Assembly: GCA_003645395.1 (NCBI GenBank) | Contig: QNFC01000032.1 | Location: 1-10,952 of the forward strand | Source of the DNA: Gammaproteobacteria bacterium | Lineage (GTDB): Bacteria; Pseudomonadota; Gammaproteobacteria; Immundisolibacterales; Immundisolibacteraceae | DNA: 10,952 bases | Direction: 5' to 3' | Shown: in pieces, positions 1 through 7,399 of the stretch | Position numbering within the stretch: the first letter of the stretch is position 1 | Layout: each line of letters starts with the position of its first letter | The notes under the pieces: generated by a model | Database searches by the model: none | The model's input: only the letters and a program-made list of their open reading frames with translations | Told to the model about the DNA's origin: nothing | Translations under genes and position numbers: made by a program

Positions 1-76
1 AAACACAGAGAGTTCGAAGCAGCGCGACAGCCGTTTCGACTTACTGGCAAGACGGTATGGCGGAGAGTCCGTCTAT
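1..76. other. Left-edge stretch after the cytochrome stop, no gene recognised
   Basis: Seventy-six bases lie beyond the cytochrome stop. They hold a short inverted repeat (AGACGG at 50-55 with CCGTCT at 69-74) but no T run on the minus strand, so I do not call a terminator. A neighbouring gene could begin or end just outside the window. Confidence 0.4.
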
Positions 77-520
77 CTATTCATCTGGCAGCGCCAGTAT
101 TCGTACGACAAGTGGGGTTAATATTTCCGGGGTCAAATCGGGATGGGAAATCATCGGCATGGGACCCCATATGCCGCCCCCACCGTTTATTACTTTATTA
201 ACGAGTAAGTCAGTCGCATCCGCACCTCGGTATTGCACGGCAATTGAGCGATAACTCGGGCCAATGCGCTTTTCATCCACGGCGTGGCAGGCGAAACAGC
301 CCTGTGCTGACAGGTCCGCCTCTAGCTCAGACAAGACAGCCAGTTCCGGGGTGACCTGGATCGCCGATGCAGCACCGGGCTTTGACTCTGATTGTTCAGC
401 GGTATCAATAGCAGCGCCATCCTTCACCTCAGGGGCTGTTTCCTCGTCCCGCTCTGCGCCGGGACCACACCCGGCTGTTAAGGCTACAACAAGCGTTGCC
501 AGCAGCATCCTCATTTTCAA
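77..520 (-). CDS. Lipoprotein c-type cytochrome, c-551/c-552 like
   Basis: A 147-residue monoheme cytochrome carried on a lipoprotein. The signal peptide ends in a lipobox LTAGC, so C18 should be lipidated. Residue +2 is Gly, not Asp, consistent with the outer membrane. A low-complexity acidic linker (about 19-55) precedes the heme domain (about 58-147). The heme site is C75-F-A-C78-H79. The distal ligand is M121 or M123 in GIWGPMPMISH, the arrangement of class I cytochromes c-551/c-552. It should shuttle electrons on the periplasmic side. Start is uncertain: TTG 520 has AGGAG 6 bases upstream (527-531), while ATG 514 would be 12 bases away. Either leaves the lipobox intact. It follows the heme-propeller gene, so the two may exchange electrons. 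Confidence 0.88.
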   Translation of the reverse strand: MKMRMLLATLVVALTAGCGPGAERDEETAPEVKDGAAIDTAEQSESKPGAASAIQVTPELAVLSELEADLSAQGCFACHAVDEKRIGPSYRSIAVQYRGADATDLLVNKVINGGGGIWGPMPMISHPDLTPEILTPLVVRILALPDE

Positions 521-552
521 TTTTATCTCCTGAATTTGACTAAATGGTGAAC

Positions 553-558
553 ACTATA
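553..558 (-). promoter_or_regulatory. Possible -10 element before the lipoprotein cytochrome
   Basis: On the minus strand TATAGT, five of six to the -10 consensus, lies in the 96-base gap after the propeller gene. No good -35 is found 16-18 bases upstream (TTCTGG or TCTGGA at best). The cytochrome may therefore have its own weak promoter or simply be co-transcribed. Confidence 0.2.
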
Positions 559-616
559 AAACCCGGCGCAGGCCTCCAGAAATCGAAGACCAGACAGCTG
601 CACCGGTTGGACGTGT

Positions 617-2359
617 TCAATTGATTTTCGGATGATCACCTGGATCGATCATCACAAAACTACTCGGCCCACTACCGATAGGCATGTGCGAATAGGCGGT
701 CCACAGGTTGCCGGTTTTACGGTCAAAAGTGATCATCCGCAAATAGGCGTGGGTGCTGGGCAGGGGGATATGACCAATGTCACCGGTGGCAACATCATAA
801 CGGTAGATCACATCTGCATTGCTATTACCGATCCAGACCACATTACGCCAGCGGTCCCACAGCGCTGAATAGGGGGCGGCGTTAGGATCTGGCAACTTAA
901 CCTTCTTTACAAGCTTATGAGCCTGGGTATCGTAAATGTCCATCTCACCAGAACCGAACAGGGTCACGTAAAGGTTATCGTCGTCATCGATGGCGATGCG
1001 ACGGGGGCCTTTGCCCTCTGGATAATCTTGCCAGAACGACAGCTCACCGGTCTCAGTATTGATCGCACCCAAACCACCGGTTAGCTGGGTAAACCAGACT
1101 TCTTTACCGTCTCCGCGCAGGGCCGCTCCATAAACCGCTGCACGAAACGGTTTATTCCCTTCGGTCATGGGAATATCAAATTCCTCGACCTCGCCGGTTT
1201 CCGGGTCGAGGCTGGCCAGTTTATTTTTACCGATCAAGGTAAACCAGAGTTTGCCATTGATGTCTTTGGCTACCTGAAAGCTCGAGTTCAAAGCGATATC
1301 GTGGGCAACTGATCCTTCACCAAACTGGTCGTAGGCTTTCCACTCTTCGGTCACCGGGTTAAAGCGGTGTACGACATCGCCCTCAATATTGGCATCCCAG
1401 ATAAAACCCTCTGCGTCATCATTAAGGGTATGTGGACCGGTTGGGCCATCTACCGGGACAGGGTAGCTAACCTGATCAGTCGGATTGTTTGGGTCAACTC
1501 TAAACAGGCGGTTTTTTTGCAAATCTGCCCCCCAGACATAGGGTGAGGCTGGTGTTAATGCGATTTCACGAATCAACGAAGTTTTCGGCAGATGGTATTC
1601 ATGAATCCGGGTCTCACTGTTGGTCAAATTGGGCCCCTGCGTATAGGTGTAGCCCTCGGCATTGCTAAAATCAACCGGCATGTATTTGCCAAAATATTCA
1701 GCTATGACCTCTTCATCATGAAGATTAAACAGGCTGAAATCCGGATTCATCATGGTCTCAAAATCGACAAACTCAGGACTTACTTTGCTGCCATCCGGAC
1801 CAATTTCAAACACCTTGATGCGCATGTACTGAATCATTGATTCCCAGGAGCTGATACGATCCTCTTCGCTCAGGTAAGCAAGGTTTTTAGCAAAACTGCG
1901 CATTTTCATGGAGGGGACCTGATGACAGGAAGCGCACTGCAACAGGGCTAGCTCACGACCAGCACCGGCGGGCATTTTTCCCATCCACACTGAGGCCGGC
2001 AAGGTCTGCGCATCCATGCCCTCATGAACGACAAAATCCTGCTGAACTTTGCCATCAACGCCCACCTGCAACGGCACTTCACGGCTTTCCGGCTGCACGG
2101 TGACATACCCGCCCAGGGTCGCGCGAACAGCCATATCATCGATGCCTTCCAGATCACGGAAAACATAGCGTCCCTTAGCGTCGGTAAACACACTGAGGGT
2201 GACATCACCAGGCTGCACGTCGCCATTGTCTACAGAAATCATGACGTGTTCTACCGGCTTACCATCGCTGCCAGTTACCGTGCCGGTCACGTTGATGGCA
2301 AAGCTGGAATACGATGCCAGACCACCAGTTATTAACAGTAGCAGAGGGGTTATTTTCAT
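617..2359 (-). CDS. Exported heme protein: carboxypeptidase-regulatory-like domain, cytochrome c and seven-bladed propeller (Vgb-lyase-like)
   Basis: A 580-residue periplasmic or secreted protein. A signal peptide with a probable cut after A21 (YSSFA) is followed by a beta-sandwich of carboxypeptidase-regulatory/CnaB type (about 23-115: GTVTGSDGKPVEHVMISV, then DAKGRYVF). Next is a cytochrome c region (about 130-232) with one heme site C142-A-S-C145-H146 and M179 (SMIQYM) as a possible second axial ligand. The rest (about 247-575) is a propeller. Strands ending at W276, W321, W372, W422, Y464, W509 and W553 recur every 42-51 residues, giving seven blades. Repeats such as DPETGEVEEF and NTETGELSFW are typical of streptogramin-B-lyase/SMP-30-like propellers. 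Antibiotic lyase activity is not expected: the fused heme suggests a periplasmic redox enzyme or electron-transfer sensor. The Shine-Dalgarno (GAGAG 6 bases before ATG 2359) is weak. A cytochrome c gene follows 96 bases later. Confidence 0.85.
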   Translation of the reverse strand: MKITPLLLLITGGLASYSSFAINVTGTVTGSDGKPVEHVMISVDNGDVQPGDVTLSVFTDAKGRYVFRDLEGIDDMAVRATLGGYVTVQPESREVPLQVGVDGKVQQDFVVHEGMDAQTLPASVWMGKMPAGAGRELALLQCASCHQVPSMKMRSFAKNLAYLSEEDRISSWESMIQYMRIKVFEIGPDGSKVSPEFVDFETMMNPDFSLFNLHDEEVIAEYFGKYMPVDFSNAEGYTYTQGPNLTNSETRIHEYHLPKTSLIREIALTPASPYVWGADLQKNRLFRVDPNNPTDQVSYPVPVDGPTGPHTLNDDAEGFIWDANIEGDVVHRFNPVTEEWKAYDQFGEGSVAHDIALNSSFQVAKDINGKLWFTLIGKNKLASLDPETGEVEEFDIPMTEGNKPFRAAVYGAALRGDGKEVWFTQLTGGLGAINTETGELSFWQDYPEGKGPRRIAIDDDDNLYVTLFGSGEMDIYDTQAHKLVKKVKLPDPNAAPYSALWDRWRNVVWIGNSNADVIYRYDVATGDIGHIPLPSTHAYLRMITFDRKTGNLWTAYSHMPIGSGPSSFVMIDPGDHPKIN

Positions 2360-2419
2360 TGTCAGCTCTCGACTATTTGGGAATCACAATTGGGGAACTA
2401 CAAGTGAGTAGCAACTGGC

Positions 2420-2767
2420 TTAGGCCAGCAATGCCCGCTCTGCATGCTCAGACATTACGTTCAATTTTTCTGCCGGACTCGCCTCAGGCACATCAGGATC
2501 CTTGAACAACTCAACACAGACCGCCGCCTCCATATACATCAGGCCCATATACAGCAATGGTTTTACTGAATCGGGCAGGTCGGTCAGATCCCACTGATCG
2601 AGATACACGGCAATGGCTTCCATGCGCGGCAGCATAGTTGAATAGTAGTCGGTTAGCTCGGCCATGGTCGAACCGATACGACGGGCCATGCGCAATTTCT
2701 CAGTCGGTTCGCCCCAGCTGACAAAGTGCTCCAGGTCAGCAAATGCTTCGGGTAATTGATTACTCAT
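2420..2767 (-). CDS. Small acidic, probably all-helical protein of unknown function
   Basis: I do not recognise this 115-residue protein. It is acidic and looks helical throughout, with no signal peptide, no clear transmembrane segment and no metal-binding cysteine pair; its only cysteine is near residue 84 (AAVCVEL). Notable patches are KLRMARRIGSTMAEL (24-38), YYSTMLPRMEAIAVYLDQW (41-59) and the Met-rich LLYMGLMYMEAAVC (71-84). These alternating amphipathic stretches would suit a helical bundle or a dimer. It is likely real: ATG 2767 has AGGAG 8 bases upstream, and it lies in line between the luciferase-like gene (71 bases) and the propeller gene (60 bases). A role as partner or chaperone of one of the oxygenases is a guess from position only. 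Confidence 0.72.
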   Translation of the reverse strand: MSNQLPEAFADLEHFVSWGEPTEKLRMARRIGSTMAELTDYYSTMLPRMEAIAVYLDQWDLTDLPDSVKPLLYMGLMYMEAAVCVELFKDPDVPEASPAEKLNVMSEHAERALLA

Positions 2768-2838
2768 TCACTACTCTCCTCTCAACATACGACATGCGGC
2801 TAAAATTGACTCCAGCCCCATAAATCGAGCTAATTATT

Positions 2839-3906
2839 TCAGGATAATTCCGGCATACAGTGATCGGCAAACAGCTCAATGGTGCGGTTTACCTGCCAGG
2901 GCTTCAGGCCGGCAAAGTCGGCCATCAGCGAAATTTCGCCAAAATCAACCAGCTTTTTCACCTCTTCGATCCGCTCCAGAAACCCCTCCGGGGTACCGAC
3001 AAAGGCAAGCTTGGACTCAATCACTTCATCGTAGGTGATGGAATCGAAGGCCGCCAGCGCACCGGCCGCATAGAACTGATAACCGGCAGCATTCAGTTGC
3101 GCCTTCTGTTCATCAGTTTTAATGCTCATCTGTGGCACCGCGAGATTTTTATAGCTCTGTAACATATCGGCCTCGGCTTCCTTGCGGGCACTTTTTTCAT
3201 CCTCTGCAAGGTAACAGCAGGTGACATAACCGATGTCTGGTTCATTGCCAAACTTTTCGCAGGCATCAAGGTACTTGTGCACCGCATCGAGAAAAATTTC
3301 TACCGGGGCCGGTCCACCAACCACAATACCCCAACCTTTTTCGCCAGCCAGCTCAAATGACTTGCCGCTGGTGCCGGTCAGATAGATACGTGGCCCACCT
3401 TTTTGCAATGGTTTGGGCACCGCCGACACTTCTGGAATTTGGTAGTACTCGCCGTCGTAACTGAAGCTCTCTTCGGTCCAGGCCTTATGCATGATCTCGA
3501 TAGTTTCGCGATACTTAACAGCGCTGTCCATCGGATCCAGGCCGCAAAACCAGTGCAGCCAGCCGTGACCGCGGCCAACACCCGCCTCTAAACGGCCATC
3601 ACAAATCAGATCCGCCATGGCAATCTCTTCTGCCAACACCATTGGGTTATGAATGGGCAGGGTATGACACATAGCCCGGAAGCGGATGTTATCGGTGACC
3701 TGCGACAGGGCACTGAACAGCGCTAAGGGATTAGCTGAGGTGGAAAAAGTCTGAAAAAAATGATGCTCCAACGCCATGAACACGTCATAACCGAGCTCAT
3801 CAGCTCGACGGCCCAACATCATGGTTTCGTCCAGACGACGCTTATAGTTGTCGCCCTTGTTGACCTGAATCTCTGTGTAGACGCCAAAATTCATTTTCTT
3901 GGTCAC
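2839..3906 (-). CDS. Luciferase-like (LLM class) flavin-dependent monooxygenase
   Basis: A 355-residue TIM-barrel protein of the bacterial luciferase-like family. Landmarks are MNFGVYTE at the first strand (5-12), LGYDVFMALEHHF (38-50, with the family EHHF), LPIHNPMVLAEEIAMAD (83-99), DGRLEAGVGRGHG (103-115) and PRIYLTGTS (172-180). Such enzymes use reduced FMN (or F420 in some groups) and O2 to oxygenate substrates, often breaking C-C, C-S or C-N bonds. They need a flavin reductase, and none is seen here. The frame allows GTG 3906 or ATG 3894. AGGGA at 3914-3918 lies 7 bases before the GTG, so I prefer it. The gene sits between the stand-alone Rieske gene (38 bases) and the small helical protein, within one likely transcript. 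Light emission is not implied. Substrate is unknown. Confidence 0.88.
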   Translation of the reverse strand: MTKKMNFGVYTEIQVNKGDNYKRRLDETMMLGRRADELGYDVFMALEHHFFQTFSTSANPLALFSALSQVTDNIRFRAMCHTLPIHNPMVLAEEIAMADLICDGRLEAGVGRGHGWLHWFCGLDPMDSAVKYRETIEIMHKAWTEESFSYDGEYYQIPEVSAVPKPLQKGGPRIYLTGTSGKSFELAGEKGWGIVVGGPAPVEIFLDAVHKYLDACEKFGNEPDIGYVTCCYLAEDEKSARKEAEADMLQSYKNLAVPQMSIKTDEQKAQLNAAGYQFYAAGALAAFDSITYDEVIESKLAFVGTPEGFLERIEEVKKLVDFGEISLMADFAGLKPWQVNRTIELFADHCMPELS

Positions 3907-3944
3907 GATAATTTCCCTAAATTCAATTGTTAAGGAGCTGCCAA

Positions 3945-5144
3945 TCAGCTGCCATTGACCCGATCAGTCACAGTTTTGTAGAGGTGGCGAACCGCCACCT
4001 CCTGATCAGACAGATAAATATTTTTTATGCTGCCGGCCATCAGTGCGGCGTGGGTCACCTCGTTAGTGGACAGGTCTTCCCGGGAGAGATCACGCAGAAC
4101 TATTTTGCTGAACTCCTGACTGATCATCTGTGACGGTTTAATCGGCTTGGGAAAATAGTAAGCCAGCTCATAAATTGTTTTGTCCTGGGCAATCGGCCAA
4201 AAGGCATCGACATAGCACCAACCCGCGCCGACGTTAATGCGCGAAAACGGGAAGATAATGTTCAGATCGAACCCCCAGTTCTCCGCTTCGCCCTGCCAGG
4301 TACCGGGGCAAGCTTCGGTGTTCCCCACACCCTGGGTAAAGGTAGAACCAAACTTGAAGGCTAATTCTTCAGTGGGGGAGAGCTTGTGGTCCGGCGCGCC
4401 AGGCACGGCCAGAGACTGATTACCATTTTCCTGCAGCTTGATTTTAGGAATGTGGCAGTAGGGATTATCGTTACCGGTAAACGCATCAGGAGCCGAGCGC
4501 TTGTGTACAAAAGCAACGTGATAGCCCTCCTGGAAAGCGTTCATGGTTGTTTTCCAGTTGGCATCGACGTCGTAGCGATAACGGCCAATGCATTCAAGCC
4601 CTTCAAATTCAAACGGGGCAAGGTCCTGATTAAACTCGCCCATTGCCACTTCGAGGGTCTCGCGAGGAGTTTCGTCAAAATTAACGAACAGGAATCCGCG
4701 CCAGCTGTCGAGATGGATTGTCGGCATGCCCATGGCGGCTTTATCCAGCCCGTAAAACTGCTCTTCGTCGGTCACATAGGCGAGTTCACCCTGACGATTG
4801 AAAGTCCAGCCGTGAAAATCACACTGCATACCGGTGGTGCAACCCAATTCATCGTGAACCAGTCGATTGCCACGGTGGGTACAGACGTTATGAAACGCAC
4901 GCACCTGCCCGTCGTCACCGCGAATAACTAGCACGGAGACGCCGATAATTTCGATTTCACGGACAAAATAGTCTCCCGGGTTGGGAATATCGCTGTCTCT
5001 TTTAAGCAGAGCAAACCATTGATGGCGGAAAATTTTTTCCCGCTCCTGTTCAAAAAACTCCTTTGAAACAGCAGATTCGGTACTCACCGGGCCTTTACCC
5101 AGCTGCGGGTACATCTCGGCGAATTGGTGTTTGGGTGCGTTCAT
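3945..5144 (-). CDS. Stand-alone Rieske oxygenase alpha subunit, bridging glutamate type
   Basis: A complete 399-residue Rieske non-heme iron oxygenase subunit. The [2Fe-2S] cluster is bound by C88-T-H90 and C108-D-F-H111 with 17 residues between pairs. The catalytic domain shows NWKTT (196-200), then E206-G-Y-H209 and H214 for the mononuclear iron. D357 in RED is the likely third ligand. The residue linking Rieske and iron sites is Glu, as in carnitine oxygenase CntA, where most family members have Asp. No small subunit is adjacent, so a homotrimer is expected. It should be an oxygenase, demethylase or hydroxylase fed by a separate reductase, which is not in the window. The substrate cannot be told. 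It differs clearly from the two-subunit enzyme upstream. ATG 5144 has GGAGG 7 bases before it. A luciferase-like gene starts 38 bases downstream. Confidence 0.92.
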   Translation of the reverse strand: MNAPKHQFAEMYPQLGKGPVSTESAVSKEFFEQEREKIFRHQWFALLKRDSDIPNPGDYFVREIEIIGVSVLVIRGDDGQVRAFHNVCTHRGNRLVHDELGCTTGMQCDFHGWTFNRQGELAYVTDEEQFYGLDKAAMGMPTIHLDSWRGFLFVNFDETPRETLEVAMGEFNQDLAPFEFEGLECIGRYRYDVDANWKTTMNAFQEGYHVAFVHKRSAPDAFTGNDNPYCHIPKIKLQENGNQSLAVPGAPDHKLSPTEELAFKFGSTFTQGVGNTEACPGTWQGEAENWGFDLNIIFPFSRINVGAGWCYVDAFWPIAQDKTIYELAYYFPKPIKPSQMISQEFSKIVLRDLSREDLSTNEVTHAALMAGSIKNIYLSDQEVAVRHLYKTVTDRVNGS

Positions 5145-5180
5145 AGTCGTTCCTCCCGTTACGTCCTAGTCAAGTAGTCG

Positions 5181-5210
5181 ATAGTAGCAAAATCAAAAAA
5201 TGTTGGTCAG
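5181..5210 (-). promoter_or_regulatory. Candidate sigma-70 promoter with extended -10
   Basis: On the minus strand the 79-base gap before the second Rieske gene holds CTGACC (5205-5210, four of six to the -35 consensus) and TACTAT (5181-5186, four of six to the -10). The spacer is 18 bases, and a TG one base upstream of the -10 makes an extended -10. Transcription would begin near 5174. The predicted leader contains GGAGG at 5152-5156, 7 bases before ATG 5144. It would drive the Rieske, luciferase-like, small-protein and propeller genes. This is pattern matching only. Confidence 0.35.
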
Positions 5211-5223
5211 TAAAATATTTCGT

Positions 5224-6357
5224 TTAACGAAGGGTATCAGCGGTGAGATCGGCAATCTGCCGAGTGCCGGTCATCGCCATCGCCAGGTCAATTTCTCGGC
5301 GTAACATCTCTATCACGCCACTAACCCCTGACTGACCGTCGACAGCCAGTCCATAAAGCATTGATTTACCGATACCACAGGCCGTTGCCCCCAGAGCCAG
5401 CGCCTTAACAATATCAGCACCGCGACGGATACCACTGTCTAGAATAATGTCAGCATCACCGGCCACCGCATCCGCAATTTCGCGAAGCACGGAAATCGTC
5501 GAAGGCGCGCCATCAAGCTGCCGACCACCGTGGTTAGAAATGATGATGCCATCGGCCCCCATATCGACCATACGCCGGGCATCCTCCGCATTGAGCACCC
5601 CCTTCACCAGCAAGGGCTTATCCCAAATCCCTCGCAACCAGGCGAGATCATCCCAGGAAATAGTCGGGTCAAGCTGCTCATTCATAAAAGCACTGAGCGC
5701 TACGACGCCTTCTCCTGCTCCGTCTATACCTTCCACATTACCCATGGTGATTTTTTTCAGGTGCGGGGCCATGCGCAGCAACCAGCGTGGATGGCCAACC
5801 ATATCGAGGAAATTCTGCGGTGTGATCCGTGGCGGCACGGTAAAACCGTTACGAATATCCTTTTCTCGTTTACCGCCGCGCACCAGGTCAACCGTCATCA
5901 CCAGGGCCTGGTAATCATTGGCCTGCGCCCTTTCAACGAAACCCCTGGTTAACTCACGATCGCGGAAAAAATAGAGCTGGAACCATTTATTACCACCCGC
6001 CCCAGCAGCGACCTTTTCAATAGAATCAGATGCCGTCGTCGACAACACATGGGGAATTCCTGCCTGCTCGGCGGCGCGCGCCGCGGCTACATCCCCTTCA
6101 GTGTGGACGATTGCTGCCAACCCAGTCGGCGCGATAATCAGCGGCATACTGATCTGTTCACCGAGTAGCTCAGTGGACAGATCAACCTTGCCAACGTCTA
6201 CCAGGGTGCGTGGATTAAAGAAGATATTCTCAAAATCACCGCGGTTGGCACGCAGAGTAATTTCCCGCTCACTGCCGCCATCGACAAAATCAAAAATGGT
6301 CTTCGGCAGATAGCTTTTCGCCGCCCGCCGATAATCATCTACACAGGTATAGATCAC
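5224..6357 (-). CDS. FMN-dependent alpha-hydroxyacid dehydrogenase (mandelate/L-lactate dehydrogenase family)
   Basis: A 377-residue TIM-barrel flavoprotein of the glycolate oxidase, LldD and MdlB family, oxidising an L-2-hydroxyacid to a 2-oxoacid. Numbering matches spinach glycolate oxidase in the first half. Active-site residues seen are Y129 in QLYF, T155/D157 in MTVD, K252 in LLVKG, and the signature SNHGGRQ (274-280) with base H276 and carboxylate-binding R279. The FMN-phosphate region DSGIRRG is at 307-313. The usual substrate-binding Tyr24 is replaced by F24 (IFDFVDGG). Position 108 is T, not the oxidase Trp. Residues about 177-205 form the variable segment that anchors MdlB and LldD to the membrane, so a quinone or cytochrome acceptor is plausible. 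The start is GTG 6357 (AGAGG 9 bases upstream); the next in-frame ATG is at residue 71, inside the fold. It is paired with the PanE-like gene. Confidence 0.9.
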   Translation of the reverse strand: MIYTCVDDYRRAAKSYLPKTIFDFVDGGSEREITLRANRGDFENIFFNPRTLVDVGKVDLSTELLGEQISMPLIIAPTGLAAIVHTEGDVAAARAAEQAGIPHVLSTTASDSIEKVAAGAGGNKWFQLYFFRDRELTRGFVERAQANDYQALVMTVDLVRGGKREKDIRNGFTVPPRITPQNFLDMVGHPRWLLRMAPHLKKITMGNVEGIDGAGEGVVALSAFMNEQLDPTISWDDLAWLRGIWDKPLLVKGVLNAEDARRMVDMGADGIIISNHGGRQLDGAPSTISVLREIADAVAGDADIILDSGIRRGADIVKALALGATACGIGKSMLYGLAVDGQSGVSGVIEMLRREIDLAMAMTGTRQIADLTADTLR

Positions 6358-6380
6358 TGGGTTAAACCTCTGCGACCGAC

Positions 6381-7355
6381 CTAGACTGTTTTCGCGGTCT
6401 GTCTGCGCTCACCGCTGTCCTTGCGGATAAAAACGCCCATTTCAGTACCAACCAACAGTCGGTAGACCGAACGAGTGACAGGAACATCAATGCCCAGCTC
6501 GTCCGCCTTACGCACCATGTAGCCGGTCAAAAACTCAATTTCAGTGGCCCGCGCCTCGGCAATGTCATAACTCATGGAGCCGGCATGTTTCAGCGGCGGA
6601 ATTTTGCCACTACGCAGATCATTGATGAAATGCATTGGATCAAACAGCAGCTCGATACCCAGACCGTTAGCTACCTGAGTACCCTCGTTCATCATCTCGT
6701 TGACCAGCTCGTAAATTTCATCGCTCTGGTACATCACCTCGGGGACACCGCGAATCAACACGCCGATGGGGTTAAGCGTGGAGTTAAAAATAAATTTTGA
6801 CCAGATCGCTCCTGAAGGATCAGCGACGGTACGCGTCTTGATCCCGGACTCATCCATCAACTCACCAAACCAGCGCATCTCTTCGAAACTGCCCCGAGAC
6901 GGGCCGACCCAGGATTCTTCGCCGCGCACCAGGTGTTTTACGTGCCCCGGCTCAATGAAATGACCACCCTCAAGAGTAATACCGTGCATTACCGGCCAAT
7001 CGACCAGTTCCTGTAAAACTTCGACATTACCGAGACCGTTCTGAATAGTAAACAGAACCGGACTACCCTTCAGGTGGGGCTTGAGTGACTCAACCGCTGC
7101 CCGGGTGAACATCCCCTTCACCGAAATCATTACCCCATCAAACTGTTGATCAGCCAGCGCCGCAGGGTCACTGACGGCTGGAATCTGGGTGACCATTTCA
7201 GTCTCACCGCTCAACCTCAGTCCATTGGCATTGATGGCGTCAACATGGGCCTGATTAACATCAAATATAGTGACGTCAGAGACCTTGGCAAAATAACTGG
7301 CAAACACCCCACCGATTGCGCCGGCACCAACTACTAGAACTTTTTGTCTGGACAT
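6381..7355 (-). CDS. Ketopantoate reductase (PanE/ApbA) family oxidoreductase
   Basis: A 324-residue protein of normal family length. An N-terminal Rossmann fold starts with VLVVGAGAIGG (6-16), and an all-helical C-terminal domain follows. The catalytic residues known from E. coli ketopantoate reductase all have counterparts: N106 in IQNGLGN, K187 in WSKFIFNSTLNP, N191 and N195 in the same segment, and E272 in ARATEIEF. The enzyme should therefore be an active 2-oxoacid/2-hydroxyacid reductase. At the end of the second strand the sequence is TIFDVNQ with D32, an acidic residue that usually favours NAD(H); E. coli PanE has a basic residue near there for NADPH. Setting and this residue argue for a catabolic role over pantothenate synthesis. 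ATG 7355 has GGGAG 5 bases upstream. The next gene begins 23 bases after its stop. It could act on the same hydroxyacid/oxoacid pair as that neighbour. Confidence 0.88.
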   Translation of the reverse strand: MSRQKVLVVGAGAIGGVFASYFAKVSDVTIFDVNQAHVDAINANGLRLSGETEMVTQIPAVSDPAALADQQFDGVMISVKGMFTRAAVESLKPHLKGSPVLFTIQNGLGNVEVLQELVDWPVMHGITLEGGHFIEPGHVKHLVRGEESWVGPSRGSFEEMRWFGELMDESGIKTRTVADPSGAIWSKFIFNSTLNPIGVLIRGVPEVMYQSDEIYELVNEMMNEGTQVANGLGIELLFDPMHFINDLRSGKIPPLKHAGSMSYDIAEARATEIEFLTGYMVRKADELGIDVPVTRSVYRLLVGTEMGVFIRKDSGERRQTAKTV

Positions 7356-7399
7356 TTCCTCTCCCTAATATTTTCTTGAACGCCTATCCTGCCCAATAA

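Noticed and set aside
50..74. Inverted repeat after the cytochrome stop as a terminator
   Set aside because: Only six base pairs with a 13-base loop, and no T run on the minus strand.
617..2359. Streptogramin B lyase, antibiotic resistance
   Set aside because: Only the propeller resembles that family; the signal peptide, extra N-terminal domain and heme site indicate a different, redox-linked role.
2839..3906. Bacterial bioluminescence gene
   Set aside because: The family is broad, and no luxB, luxCDE or flavin reductase gene accompanies it.
3937..3953. Direct repeat of AGCTGCCA at the end of the second Rieske gene
   Set aside because: Two copies of eight bases straddling the stop codon are short enough to be chance and have no flanking duplication.
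4386..4931. A 181-codon plus-strand open frame
   Set aside because: It is wholly antisense to the second Rieske gene and covers its cluster and iron-binding codons; a shadow of real coding sequence.
5219..5231. Palindrome around the stop of the hydroxyacid dehydrogenase as a terminator
   Set aside because: TTCGTT and AACGAA are separated by a single base, so only about four pairs could form in RNA, and the stem is AT-rich.
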